5,994 bases of DNA from contig JACMJD010000015.1 in NCBI GenBank assembly GCA_014380825.1, positions 1 through 5,994 of the forward strand, read 5' to 3'. Of this stretch, positions 1 through 5,994 are shown piece after piece (position 1 is the stretch's first letter; each line of letters opens with the position of its first letter). This DNA is from Phycisphaerae bacterium (GTDB lineage: Bacteria > Planctomycetota > Phycisphaerae > Tepidisphaerales > Tepidisphaeraceae). The notes under the pieces are model-generated. The model was not told the DNA's origin, did no database searches, and saw nothing but the letters and a program-made list of their open reading frames with translations. Position numbers and translations under genes: made by a program.

Positions 1-1398
1 TCGATGGGCGAGATGAAAGTGCCGACCGACGCCTACTACGGCGCGCAGACGGCGCGGGCGGTGGAAAATTTCCCCATCTCCGATCTGCGGTTTAGCCGCC
101 GATTTATCGGCGCAATGGGACTCATCAAATCCGCGGCTGCGGAAATCAATCACAAGCTCGGCGTGCTGGACGACAAGAAGAAACAGCTTATCCAGCAGGC
201 AGCGAGCGACGTGATCGACGGTAAGCTCGATTCGCAGTTCGTCATCGACATCTTCCAGACCGGCAGCGGCACATCCACGAACATGAACACGAACGAGGTG
301 ATCGCGAGTCGAGCGAACGAGATCGCCACCGGCAAGCGTGGCGGCAAGGAGCCGATCCATCCAAACGATCACGTGAACATGCAGCAAAGCTCCAACGATG
401 TGATCCCGACTGCGATCCACGTCAGCGCCGCGGTCGCGATCAAGGAGACGCTCATTCCTGCGCTGAAGCATCTTGAGCAGACGCTAAGCCGCAAAGCGGC
501 GGAGTTCGACGATGTCGTGAAGATCGGACGGACGCACTTGCAGGACGCGACACCGATTCGACTTGGACAGGAATTGTCTGGATACGCAGCCCAGGCGCTA
601 CTTGGTGCGATGCGGGCAGAGAAGGCACTTTGCGCCCTGCGCGAATTGCCGCTCGGTGGCACGGCGGTTGGGACGGGAATCAATTCGCATCCGGATTTCG
701 CGAAGCAGGCGATCGCCGTCGTCGCGCAGAAGACCGGCATCGATTTCGTGGAAGCAAAGAACCATTTCGAATCGCAGGCGGCGAAGGACGCGGTCGTCGA
801 AGCATCAGGTCAGCTCAAGACGATCGCGATCTCGCTGACCAAAATTGCGAACGATATTCGCTGGCTCGCGAGCGGCCCGCGTTGCGGCATCGGTGAGATC
901 TCGATCCCAGCGACTCAACCGGGCAGCTCGATCATGCCGGGAAAGGTCAATCCGGTGATGAGCGAGATGGCGCTCATGGTGGCGGCCCAGGTGATCGGCA
1001 ACGATGCGACGATCACGTTCGCCGCCAGCGGACTCGGCAGCACGTTTGAGCTGAACGTGATGATGCCGGTGATGGCGTACAACCTGCTTCAGTCGATCGA
1101 GCTGCTGAGCACTGCATCCCGCGTGTTCGCCGATCGAACCGCGGCCGGCATCGAAGCGAACCGCGAGCGATGCGAATCGCTGGTCGAACAGAGCCTTGCC
1201 ATGTGTACGAGCCTGGCCCCGATCATCGGCTACGACAAGGCCGCCGAGGTCGCGAAGGAAAGCTTCAAAACAGGTAAGACGGTGCGAGAGGTGGCGATCG
1301 AAAAGAAGCTGATCGACCCGGCCGCGCTGGACAAGGCGATGGATGCCAGACGCATGACCGAGCCGCAGGCGGACATGATCGGCAGCGGCGGAGGATAG
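1..1398 (+). CDS. fumC: Class II fumarate hydratase (fumarase C), 5'-truncated by window edge
   Basis: Fumarase C interconverts fumarate and (S)-malate in the TCA cycle. It is a cytosolic, iron-independent homotetramer of the aspartase/fumarase superfamily. Counting from the ATG at 4, the family signature GSSIMPGKVNP lies at residues 307-317 (nt 922-954). Its first Ser (308) matches the catalytic Ser318 of E. coli FumC. The TH pair of the RTHLQDATP motif is at 177-178 and matches Thr187-His188. The active-site stretches TGSGTSTNMNTNEV and HPNDHVNMQQSSND are also intact. The offset to E. coli numbering is a constant 10, and the first codon of the window (Ser) matches Ser10. The true start is therefore about nine codons upstream, and the ATG at 4 is an internal Met of the conserved D-S-M-G segment. 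The gene ends in TAG and is otherwise full length, with all catalytic residues seen. No neighbouring TCA gene is visible. Identification is very secure; quaternary structure and location are family knowledge. Confidence 0.97.
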   Translation, partial: SMGEMKVPTDAYYGAQTARAVENFPISDLRFSRRFIGAMGLIKSAAAEINHKLGVLDDKKKQLIQQAASDVIDGKLDSQFVIDIFQTGSGTSTNMNTNEVIASRANEIATGKRGGKEPIHPNDHVNMQQSSNDVIPTAIHVSAAVAIKETLIPALKHLEQTLSRKAAEFDDVVKIGRTHLQDATPIRLGQELSGYAAQALLGAMRAEKALCALRELPLGGTAVGTGINSHPDFAKQAIAVVAQKTGIDFVEAKNHFESQAAKDAVVEASGQLKTIAISLTKIANDIRWLASGPRCGIGEISIPATQPGSSIMPGKVNPVMSEMALMVAAQVIGNDATITFAASGLGSTFELNVMMPVMAYNLLQSIELLSTASRVFADRTAAGIEANRERCESLVEQSLAMCTSLAPIIGYDKAAEVAKESFKTGKTVREVAIEKKLIDPAALDKAMDARRMTEPQADMIGSGGG

Positions 1399-1409
1399 AT
1401 CCTGAATAC

Positions 1410-1486
1410 ATGATTACGTGATTACTGAGAATTCCCCTCCTCTCACGTAATCACGTAATCACGTAATCACGTAATCACGTAATCAT
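1410..1486. repeat. Five tandem 8-bp CACGTAAT units with an upstream inverted copy (16-bp stem)
   Basis: Five perfect head-to-tail copies of CACGTAAT occupy 1444-1483. Upstream, 1410-1425 (ATGATTACGTGATTAC) is the exact reverse complement of 1471-1486, so a 16-bp perfect stem can form. Because the tandem units are interchangeable, other pairing registers are possible too. Each unit carries an ACGT core with near-dyad symmetry. There is no T-tract after the stem, so it is not a standard intrinsic terminator. It lies between fumC and the PhnD-like gene and encodes no protein. Its role is unknown; a dispersed intergenic repeat, an mRNA 3'-end stabiliser or a protein-binding array are all possible. 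Confidence 0.9.
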
Positions 1487-1560
1487 CAACATTTCTTGCA
1501 AACTCCCTTCGCTTCCGGCAGGCTACACGGCGCATCTTTAGTCCTATCTGAGGGTTGGCC

Positions 1561-2655
1561 ATGACAACGGAAATGAGTTCGCCAGTATCACCCCAGCCGT
1601 CTCGTCGGAGTCCGTCGTTTATCCCGATCATTCTGTTGACGGTGATCGCGGTGGCCGCGGGTGCGGCGGCGATGTACTTCATCAAAATCTACAAGCCCGA
1701 AAAAGATTCGATCGAACAAACGCGCGCGCGGCTGATGCACATGACGGGCATGGATCGCCCGGTGAAGAACAAGCTCGCCGCGACGTTCGCCGATGAAGAC
1801 GCGGACCTGGTTGCCGATCCGCCGAAGGATGCGTCGCAGCTTGTCGATCCGCCGAAGCTCGTGTTCTGTTTCGTCGCCTCTGAAGAACCCAGCGAATACG
1901 CCACCCAATGGAAACCGTTCTGCGATCATCTCTCGAAGATGACTGGCAAGCCGGTGGAGTATGTGGAATTCAAGAACAGCGAAGAGCAGCTTCGCGCCCT
2001 GCGCGATGGCAAGCTTCAGGTGACCGGCCTGAACTCCGGCAGCGTGCCGCTGGCGGTGAACGTGTGCGGGTTCGTGCCGGTCGCGCGCGTTCCCACCGCG
2101 GAGCCCGCGGGCACGCATGTCGAGATCATCGTGCCGGCGGATAGTCCGCTGCAAAGCGTCGATGAATTCCGCGATCTGAAATACACGCTCGCGCTGGTCG
2201 AACCAAATTCCAACAGCGGCTACAAGGCGCCGATGGTGCTCCTTCACTCCGACAAAGACCGCGACCCGGAGCGCGATTACAAAATCCGCTCCACCGGCGA
2301 TCACCGAGTGTCGATCGACGGCATCGCCAAGCACCAATACGACGCGGCGGCCGTCTCTGCGGATCTGCTGGCGCGCGAGGAGGCGCAGGGGAAGATCAAG
2401 AAGTCGGACTATCGCTCGATCTTCAAATCTGAATCGTTCCCCAGCGCCGCGCTGGGCTATGCTCACAATCTCAAGCCCGAGCTGGCCGCGAAGGTGCGCG
2501 AAGCGATCAACACGTTCGACATGAAGGGCACGCCGCTGGAAATCGAATTCGCCCCGGCGACGCAAACGACGTTCATTCCGGTGAATTACAAGGACAACTG
2601 GTCCCTGATCCGCCGGATCGACGACGCCTGCGGCACGGTTCACGAGTTGAAGTAA
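1561..2655 (+). CDS. Membrane-anchored PhnD-like phosphate/phosphonate substrate-binding protein
   Basis: A 364-residue protein of the PhnD/SsuA/transferrin-like periplasmic binding family, whose members capture phosphonate, phosphate or similar ligands for ABC uptake or for sensing. Residues 20-41 form one hydrophobic segment after a short basic N-terminus (RR at 15-16), which suggests a signal anchor. Residues 42-98 are a charged, Pro/Asp-rich linker with a repeated D-P-P-K element. The binding domain begins near 99 (KLVFCFVAS). It includes a two-lobe pattern and PNSNSGY at about 215-221, close to the ligand-site motif DPNSTSGY common in this family. I chose ATG 1561 because CTGAGGG at 1548-1554 sits 6 nt upstream; the in-frame TTG at 1555 would directly abut that ribosome site. 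No ABC permease or ATPase gene lies beside it, and a large inverted repeat separates it from the next gene. The ligand is not determinable here. Family call is good; an anchored sensor or orphan binding protein is inference. Confidence 0.85.
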   Translation: MTTEMSSPVSPQPSRRSPSFIPIILLTVIAVAAGAAAMYFIKIYKPEKDSIEQTRARLMHMTGMDRPVKNKLAATFADEDADLVADPPKDASQLVDPPKLVFCFVASEEPSEYATQWKPFCDHLSKMTGKPVEYVEFKNSEEQLRALRDGKLQVTGLNSGSVPLAVNVCGFVPVARVPTAEPAGTHVEIIVPADSPLQSVDEFRDLKYTLALVEPNSNSGYKAPMVLLHSDKDRDPERDYKIRSTGDHRVSIDGIAKHQYDAAAVSADLLAREEAQGKIKKSDYRSIFKSESFPSAALGYAHNLKPELAAKVREAINTFDMKGTPLEIEFAPATQTTFIPVNYKDNWSLIRRIDDACGTVHELK

Positions 2656-2710
2656 TCTGGATCACTCGAACTGGTGCCCCGCTGTTCCCGTAATACAAAC
2701 GGAAAGATTT

Positions 2711-2787
2711 AACCACCAAGACACCAAGAACACCAAGAATTCCATTACGAATCGGTTTTTCTTGGTGTTCTTGGTGTCTTGGTGGTT
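2711..2787. repeat. 29-bp perfect inverted repeat (long hairpin) built from CACCAAG units
   Basis: The left arm 2711-2739 is the exact reverse complement of 2759-2787, with a 19-nt spacer at 2740-2758. Pairing resumes for two more bases beyond a single mismatch at 2710/2788. Within the left arm, CACCAAG occurs three times, at 2714, 2722 and 2731 (spacing 8 and 9), so the right arm carries CTTGGTG three times. There is no T-tract directly after the stem on either strand, so it does not look like a classical intrinsic terminator. It sits 45 bp upstream of the exported nuclease/phosphatase gene. Similar CACCAAG/CTTGGTG-rich palindromes are, to my recollection, dispersed between genes in planctomycete and related genomes, but I cannot verify that here. 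Confidence 0.93.
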
Positions 2788-2819
2788 CAATCCGTCTTTG
2801 TCTGCCCCGGCTGACTCCT

Positions 2820-2824
2820 AAGGA
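2820..2824 (+). promoter_or_regulatory. Ribosome binding site AAGGA for the exported EEP-family gene
   Basis: AAGGA (2820-2824) lies 8 nt before ATG 2833, a good Shine-Dalgarno distance. It supports that ATG as the start, as does the signal peptide that begins there. Confidence 0.75.
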
Positions 2825-2832
2825 TCGTCAAC

Positions 2833-4860
2833 ATGATTCCACGCGCGACCGTCTGCACCGCAGCTTTGCTCACCGTCTGCTCGGGCACGTTCGCGCAGAT
2901 TCGCATCGCCTCGTACAACACCGCGACCGCCTTCGAGACGAACGGCACGCCGCTGCCGGGATTGCAGAACGTGCTGGCGGGAATCGGGACCGCGTCGCTC
3001 GGCGGCGTCGCGAAGCGCATCGACATCCTCTCGCTTCAGGAACAGAACAACTCAACCGGCACCAGCACACAGCAGATCCTGAACATGATGAACACGCTGT
3101 ACGGCGCCGGCACGTACGCGAAGAGCAACCTCATCGCCGACGCGTCCATCTCACCGTTCATCGACAGCCCGGCGGTCATTTACGATCAGACGAAGTTCAC
3201 ATTGGTCAGCGAAGTGAAGTTCGGCACGGTGAGCGGCAGCGGCATGCCGCGGCAGGAAATTCGATATCAGTTTCGTCCCGTCGGCTACGGCGCGAACGCG
3301 GACTTTTACGTCTACGGCGTGCATTATAAAGCGCTGGGGTCGGCGAGCGATCAGAATCGCCGTAACATCGAAGCCGGCGTGATGCGCACGAACGCGAATG
3401 CGCTGCCGGTCGGCTCGCGCATTCTGTACACCGGCGACTTCAATCTCACCCAAGCGACGAGCGAAGCCGCCTGGGCGACGATCACCGGCGCCGGCACGAA
3501 CAGCGGCACGGCCGGCATCGATCCGGCTGGCGGTAGCTGGGCGAATACAAATCAGACCTGGAGCACGACGAACCTGGGCTCGCGCCTCGACTTCCAATTT
3601 CAGACCGCGCCCACCAACGACGGGCGAGGCTTCAGCCTGATCAACGGAACATACGGCCCCTTCACCAACAACGGTGCAATCGCGACGGGCGGACAGTCGC
3701 CCAATGCAAACGTGCGCAGCGCATCGGATCACTATCCGGTTGTGGCCGGCTATCGCTATCCCGCGCGCCTGGGCGTGAGCGTTGGGAACGTTCCGTCGAC
3801 GGTGATCGTCGGCGCGAACGTGCCGGTCAACCTGACCGTGACCAACACGGCCCCCACGCAGGCGGCGAGCGGCGCGGATGGGCTCGACTATTCCGTCAGC
3901 GGCAGCGGCTCGTTAACCGGCACCGGCGCGGGAACGATGCTCGCGGCGCTTTCCGTTGGCAACAACCACGCGCTGCTGGTCAACACCAGCACCGTCGGCA
4001 CGAAGAGCGGTAACGTCAACGTCACCAGCAGCAATCAGGAAGTCGCCAACGGCACGTTCTCGCAGGCGGTCTCGGTGCAAGTGATCGATCACGCGCAGCC
4101 GTCGCTGAGCAACGTCGCGGGCGTGTCGGTCGCCACGATCGATTTCGCCATCCACGGGCGCGGACTGGGAACGGCGACCAGCGCGTTCTCGATTTACAAT
4201 CTCGTCGGCAACGGCACGACCGCTGGCCTGGATCTGGATTCGATCATCGGCGCCGGCAACACCGCGGCGCTAACGACCAACGCGGGCACGTTCAGCAATC
4301 TGGCGTCGGGTGCGAATAGTCAGAACAGCTTCGTCGCATCGATCAACTCGTCGTCCAACGGCACGTTCAGCGCCACGTACACGTTTAATCTTTCCGATCA
4401 GGATCTCCCCGGCGCGACCGCGCGCGGCCCGCTTTCGCTGGTGCTCAAAGGGATCATCGCAACGCCGGGCGATTCCGATTTGAACGGCATCATCGACTTC
4501 GACGATTACTCGCACATCGACAACGGCTTCAACAACAACTCAACCGGCTGGTTCAACGGCGACTTTGACGGCAACGGCGTGATCGATTTCGATGACTACT
4601 CGCTGATCGACCTGAACTTCAACAACCAGTCCGGACTCGGCGCGCTGGCCCGCGCGATGAGTTATCTGGACGGGAGCGATCGCAGTGATGTCGGCATGAG
4701 TGACCCGGGCCTCAAACTGGTGATGGAACATTTCAATCAATTCGGCGCCGCGTACGCCGGCAGCTTCCTGAATGCGGTGCCGGAACCTGGCACGGTGCTT
4801 CCATTGATCGCAATCGGGCTTGCGTGCTCACGACGACGCCGTATCCGCATCCATTCGTAG
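2833..4860 (+). CDS. Exported endonuclease/exonuclease/phosphatase-family protein with dockerin-like and PEP-CTERM domains
   Basis: A 675-residue multidomain secreted protein. Residues 1-21 are a signal peptide with a likely cut after T-F-A (A21/Q22). Residues 22 to about 310 are an EEP fold (DNase I/phosphodiesterase superfamily) with its metal-site motifs in order: SYN at 27-29, QE at 69-70, VHYK (His164), GDFN at 201-204 (Asp202, Asn204), RLD at 251-253 and SDH at 298-300. It should hydrolyse phosphoester bonds (nucleic acid, nucleotide or lipid headgroup); the substrate is unknown. Residues 313-418 and 420-540 look like two Thr/Ser/Asn/Gly-rich beta-sandwich spacers. Residues 547-558 and 577-588 are two DxDxNGxxDxxD calcium loops resembling a dockerin pair. 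The tail has VPEP at 649-652, a hydrophobic stretch and RRRR at 667-670, a PEP-CTERM exosortase signal. The protein is therefore probably processed at the envelope. No exosortase gene is in the window. A terminator follows at 4943-5002. Enzyme class is firm; substrate and final location are inferred. Confidence 0.92.
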   Translation: MIPRATVCTAALLTVCSGTFAQIRIASYNTATAFETNGTPLPGLQNVLAGIGTASLGGVAKRIDILSLQEQNNSTGTSTQQILNMMNTLYGAGTYAKSNLIADASISPFIDSPAVIYDQTKFTLVSEVKFGTVSGSGMPRQEIRYQFRPVGYGANADFYVYGVHYKALGSASDQNRRNIEAGVMRTNANALPVGSRILYTGDFNLTQATSEAAWATITGAGTNSGTAGIDPAGGSWANTNQTWSTTNLGSRLDFQFQTAPTNDGRGFSLINGTYGPFTNNGAIATGGQSPNANVRSASDHYPVVAGYRYPARLGVSVGNVPSTVIVGANVPVNLTVTNTAPTQAASGADGLDYSVSGSGSLTGTGAGTMLAALSVGNNHALLVNTSTVGTKSGNVNVTSSNQEVANGTFSQAVSVQVIDHAQPSLSNVAGVSVATIDFAIHGRGLGTATSAFSIYNLVGNGTTAGLDLDSIIGAGNTAALTTNAGTFSNLASGANSQNSFVASINSSSNGTFSATYTFNLSDQDLPGATARGPLSLVLKGIIATPGDSDLNGIIDFDDYSHIDNGFNNNSTGWFNGDFDGNGVIDFDDYSLIDLNFNNQSGLGALARAMSYLDGSDRSDVGMSDPGLKLVMEHFNQFGAAYAGSFLNAVPEPGTVLPLIAIGLACSRRRRIRIHS

Positions 4861-4942
4861 TTACGCCATGACTGAAACGTAACCGCGGTGTCACCGCTCC
4901 CGGCTTCTGCGTCGTTATTCTGACCGTCGATTGATCCGTAGT

Positions 4943-5002
4943 TCGGCGGCACTCCGAAAACGGCACCCTCCCCAACCCCGTTTTCAGCCGCCGACTTTTT
5001 TT
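4943..5002 (+). terminator. Intrinsic terminator downstream of the exported EEP-family gene
   Basis: A two-part stem is followed by a T-run. The outer stem pairs TCGGCGGC (4943-4950) with GCCGCCGA (4987-4994). The inner stem pairs GAAAACGG (4956-4963) with CCGTTTTC (4978-4985) around a 14-nt loop, with a small asymmetric internal bulge between the stems. Seven T residues (4996-5002) follow one base after the outer stem. Orientation and position, 82 nt past the stop at 4860, fit termination of the preceding + strand gene. Confidence 0.8.
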
Positions 5003-5296
5003 GCGCTCCCCTCGCTCGTCGCGTCCTGTTGCCGTAATTGTTCCATCGCATGCTCCTGAAGTGGATCGTCTGTGAAGTGCCGAGCGATCGCCGTGCGGCG
5101 TTCGATCTTGCACAGCGGGAATGGCGCGCGATCGCGACGCTCGACGGCTTCTGCGGACAGCTCGGCGGATGGAGCGCGAGTCATGCCGATCGCGCACCGG
5201 GCGATCGATAAAATTCGATCGACTGTTCACTATCACCGTCGCTTCGGAATCACTTGACGTCGACACGATTCGGATCGAACCTGCATGGACCGTTGA
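5003..5296. other. Intergenic stretch with no supported gene
   Basis: I see no convincing gene, tRNA or mobile element here. The frames are short and lack ribosome sites. The hexamer CGATCG occurs five times between 5085 and 5221 (starts 5085, 5129, 5187, 5202, 5216), but it is also frequent in the coding parts of the window. A 66-codon frame on the minus strand (4984-5184) has protein-like composition but overlaps the terminator and has no clear Shine-Dalgarno. The region may be decayed coding DNA, since a probable gene remnant follows directly. Confidence 0.5.
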
Positions 5297-5399
5297 ACCA
5301 AGTCGCTGATTTCTCAGGAACTTACCGTGCACGTCAGGCGCGACGAGCGGATCGTCCTGTTCAACACCGGCGCGGGCGTGAAGTACATCGGACGCTAAC
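5297..5399 (+). pseudogene. Probable C-terminal remnant of threonine synthase (PLP-dependent fold type II)
   Basis: Reading + strand codons from 5297 to the TAA at 5397-5399 gives about 33 residues ending in RRDERIVLFNTGAGVKYIGR. This resembles the extreme C-terminus of threonine synthase and related PLP-dependent lyases, where a D-E-R-V-V-hydrophobic-F-N-T-G-S-G-x-K-Y segment precedes the end. An in-frame TGA at 5294-5296 and another at 5255-5257 cut the frame off from anything upstream, and no other part of a threonine synthase is recognisable before it in any frame. No start codon with a ribosome site is evident. I infer a gene remnant left by deletion or rearrangement. The similarity is from memory of the family, so a chance resemblance or a very short real peptide cannot be excluded. 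Confidence 0.42.
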
Positions 5400-5419
5400 A
5401 TCCGGCCGCCACCCCGATG

Positions 5420-5449
5420 TTGACAGCAACCCCTTTGTGCGGCTATCCT
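5420..5449 (+). promoter_or_regulatory. Sigma70-like promoter for the basic Lys/Ala/Pro-rich protein
   Basis: A consensus -35 box TTGACA (5420-5425) is separated by 18 bp from a -10-like TATCCT (5444-5449), placing transcription start near 5456. A second weaker pair, TTGTGC (5435-5440) and TATAGC (5458-5463) with a 17-bp spacer, overlaps it. The 10-bp palindrome AGCTATAGCT (5455-5464) covers the expected start. The promoter follows the remnant's stop by 20 bp and leaves a leader of about 100 nt before GTG 5559. Confidence 0.6.
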
Positions 5450-5558
5450 TGCGGAGCTATAGCTGCGCCGCCCTCAGGTGCAGCCCAGAGCCCGGGAACA
5501 GAGTCGGTCAGGCGACGGGTCAGCCGACAACTCGGGCCCGAAAGGAGCGAGGGGTTCA

Positions 5559-5994
5559 GTGGCCAAGTCAAAGGTGAAAAAGCCCTCAACGTTGAGGACA
5601 AGTGCTTTGAAAAAAACTTCCGGGGGCAAGAAATCACCGCCCGCTCCAGCCCGGAAATCCGCACCCGCCCGCGCGTTGAAGTTGAAACCGGCCAAAAAAA
5701 CCAAGCCGTTTGCGCGCGTGCCGGAACGCGGCGCACCCTCGCGAGTTGCGCCTGCCCGGCCCGCACCGGGTCGGGCAGCAGCCGTCGCGACGGGAAAGAA
5801 CGGCTCGGCGAAGGAGTCGGGGAAGGAATCGGGGAAGAACGCATCGACCAAAACGGCCGCGCTTCGCGAGACGACGCCGCACAGTGCGCCAGGCAAGCCC
5901 GCGTCCGTAAAGCCGACAACCGGCCGCCCTGCAACCGGACGGGCGGCAACCGGACGGGCCGCTGCCCCCGCCGGCAAGCCGGCGAAGGCGCCCA
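5559..5994 (+). CDS. Lys/Ala/Pro-rich basic protein, N-terminal part, runs off the window
   Basis: Starting at GTG 5559, an open frame of 145 codons continues without a stop to the window end. It begins (M)AKSKVKKPSTLRTSALKK. The visible part is low in complexity and strongly basic, made mainly of Lys, Ala, Pro, Ser, Thr, Gly and Arg, with almost no aromatic residues. It has short internal repeats: KESG twice (5811-5834) and a T-G-R-P/A-A pentapeptide three times (5919-5963). GGAG at 5544-5547 lies 11 nt upstream and GAGG at 5549-5552 lies 6 nt upstream, and a sigma70-like promoter stands about 110 bp ahead, so the + strand reading is better supported than long antisense frames of the same repetitive DNA. 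No globular domain is reached. Such tails occur as N-terminal extensions of DksA/TraR zinc-finger proteins, initiation factor IF-2 and ribosomal proteins, and as histone H1-like proteins. I cannot choose among them. Confidence 0.65.
   Translation, partial: MAKSKVKKPSTLRTSALKKTSGGKKSPPAPARKSAPARALKLKPAKKTKPFARVPERGAPSRVAPARPAPGRAAAVATGKNGSAKESGKESGKNASTKTAALRETTPHSAPGKPASVKPTTGRPATGRAATGRAAAPAGKPAKAP

Noticed and set aside
1444..1483. CRISPR-like array
   Set aside because: The unit is only 8 bp and repeats directly without spacers, so it is a simple tandem repeat.
1588..2643. Minus-strand 351-codon open frame opposite the PhnD-like gene
   Set aside because: It is the antisense shadow of a gene with clear family motifs; its own product is Arg/His-rich and matches nothing I know.
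4984..5184. Minus-strand 66-codon open frame with protein-like composition
   Set aside because: It has no Shine-Dalgarno, its end runs into the + strand terminator and I recognise no family. It remains a weak possibility.
5085..5221. Cluster of five CGATCG sites as a possible regulatory or origin array
   Set aside because: CGATCG is also frequent in the coding parts of this window, so the cluster is better explained by genome-wide sequence bias. The spacing is irregular and there are no DnaA-box-like sequences.
5268..5284. tRNA T-arm on the minus strand (GGTTCGATCC at 5272-5281)
   Set aside because: The flanks do not pair into a 5-bp T-stem, and no acceptor, D or anticodon arm can be built around it.
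4733..5401. Minus-strand 222-codon open frame
   Set aside because: It overlaps the end of the exported enzyme gene and spans its terminator and the threonine synthase-like remnant. Its sequence is arginine-rich without recognisable motifs, typical of an antisense frame in GC-rich DNA.
5474..5977. Minus-strand 167-168-codon open frames opposite the basic protein
   Set aside because: These are antisense readings of repetitive GC-rich DNA. The promoter, ribosome site and leader all support the + strand frame.

Overview
This GC-rich window most likely comes from a planctomycete, and a member of the Phycisphaerae is a reasonable guess. The main evidence is a secreted protein that combines a paired aspartate-rich, dockerin-like calcium-binding block with a C-terminal PEP-CTERM sorting signal. 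Long non-coding inverted repeats between the genes fit this. No rRNA or marker gene is present to fix the taxonomy.

Layout, all real genes on the + strand. (1) 1-1398: class II fumarase (fumC), missing only about nine N-terminal codons at the window edge. (2) 1399-1560: intergenic DNA with five tandem copies of an 8-bp unit plus an upstream inverted copy that can form a 16-bp perfect stem. (3) 1561-2655: a membrane-anchored PhnD-type substrate-binding protein with no transporter genes beside it. (4) 2656-2832: intergenic DNA with a 29-bp perfect inverted repeat. (5) 2833-4860: a 675-residue exported endonuclease/exonuclease/phosphatase-family enzyme with beta-sandwich-like spacers, a dockerin-like pair and a PEP-CTERM tail, followed by an intrinsic terminator at 4943-5002. 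(6) 5003-5419: mostly featureless, but it ends in a short stretch resembling the C-terminus of threonine synthase, cut off by an upstream stop and probably a gene remnant. (7) 5420-5994: a sigma70-like promoter, a leader of about 100 nt and the start of a Lys/Ala/Pro-rich protein that runs off the window.

The genes do not form an obvious operon or pathway. Fumarase is a cytosolic TCA-cycle enzyme, the PhnD-like protein faces the cell envelope, and the nuclease/phosphatase is exported. A possible thematic link between the last two is phosphorus scavenging (phosphonate/phosphate binding and phosphoester hydrolysis), but that is inference from family membership only. I did not find a clearly new multi-gene system. 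The most unusual material is the two structured intergenic repeats, the domain architecture of the exported enzyme, the apparent threonine synthase remnant and the low-complexity basic protein at the end.
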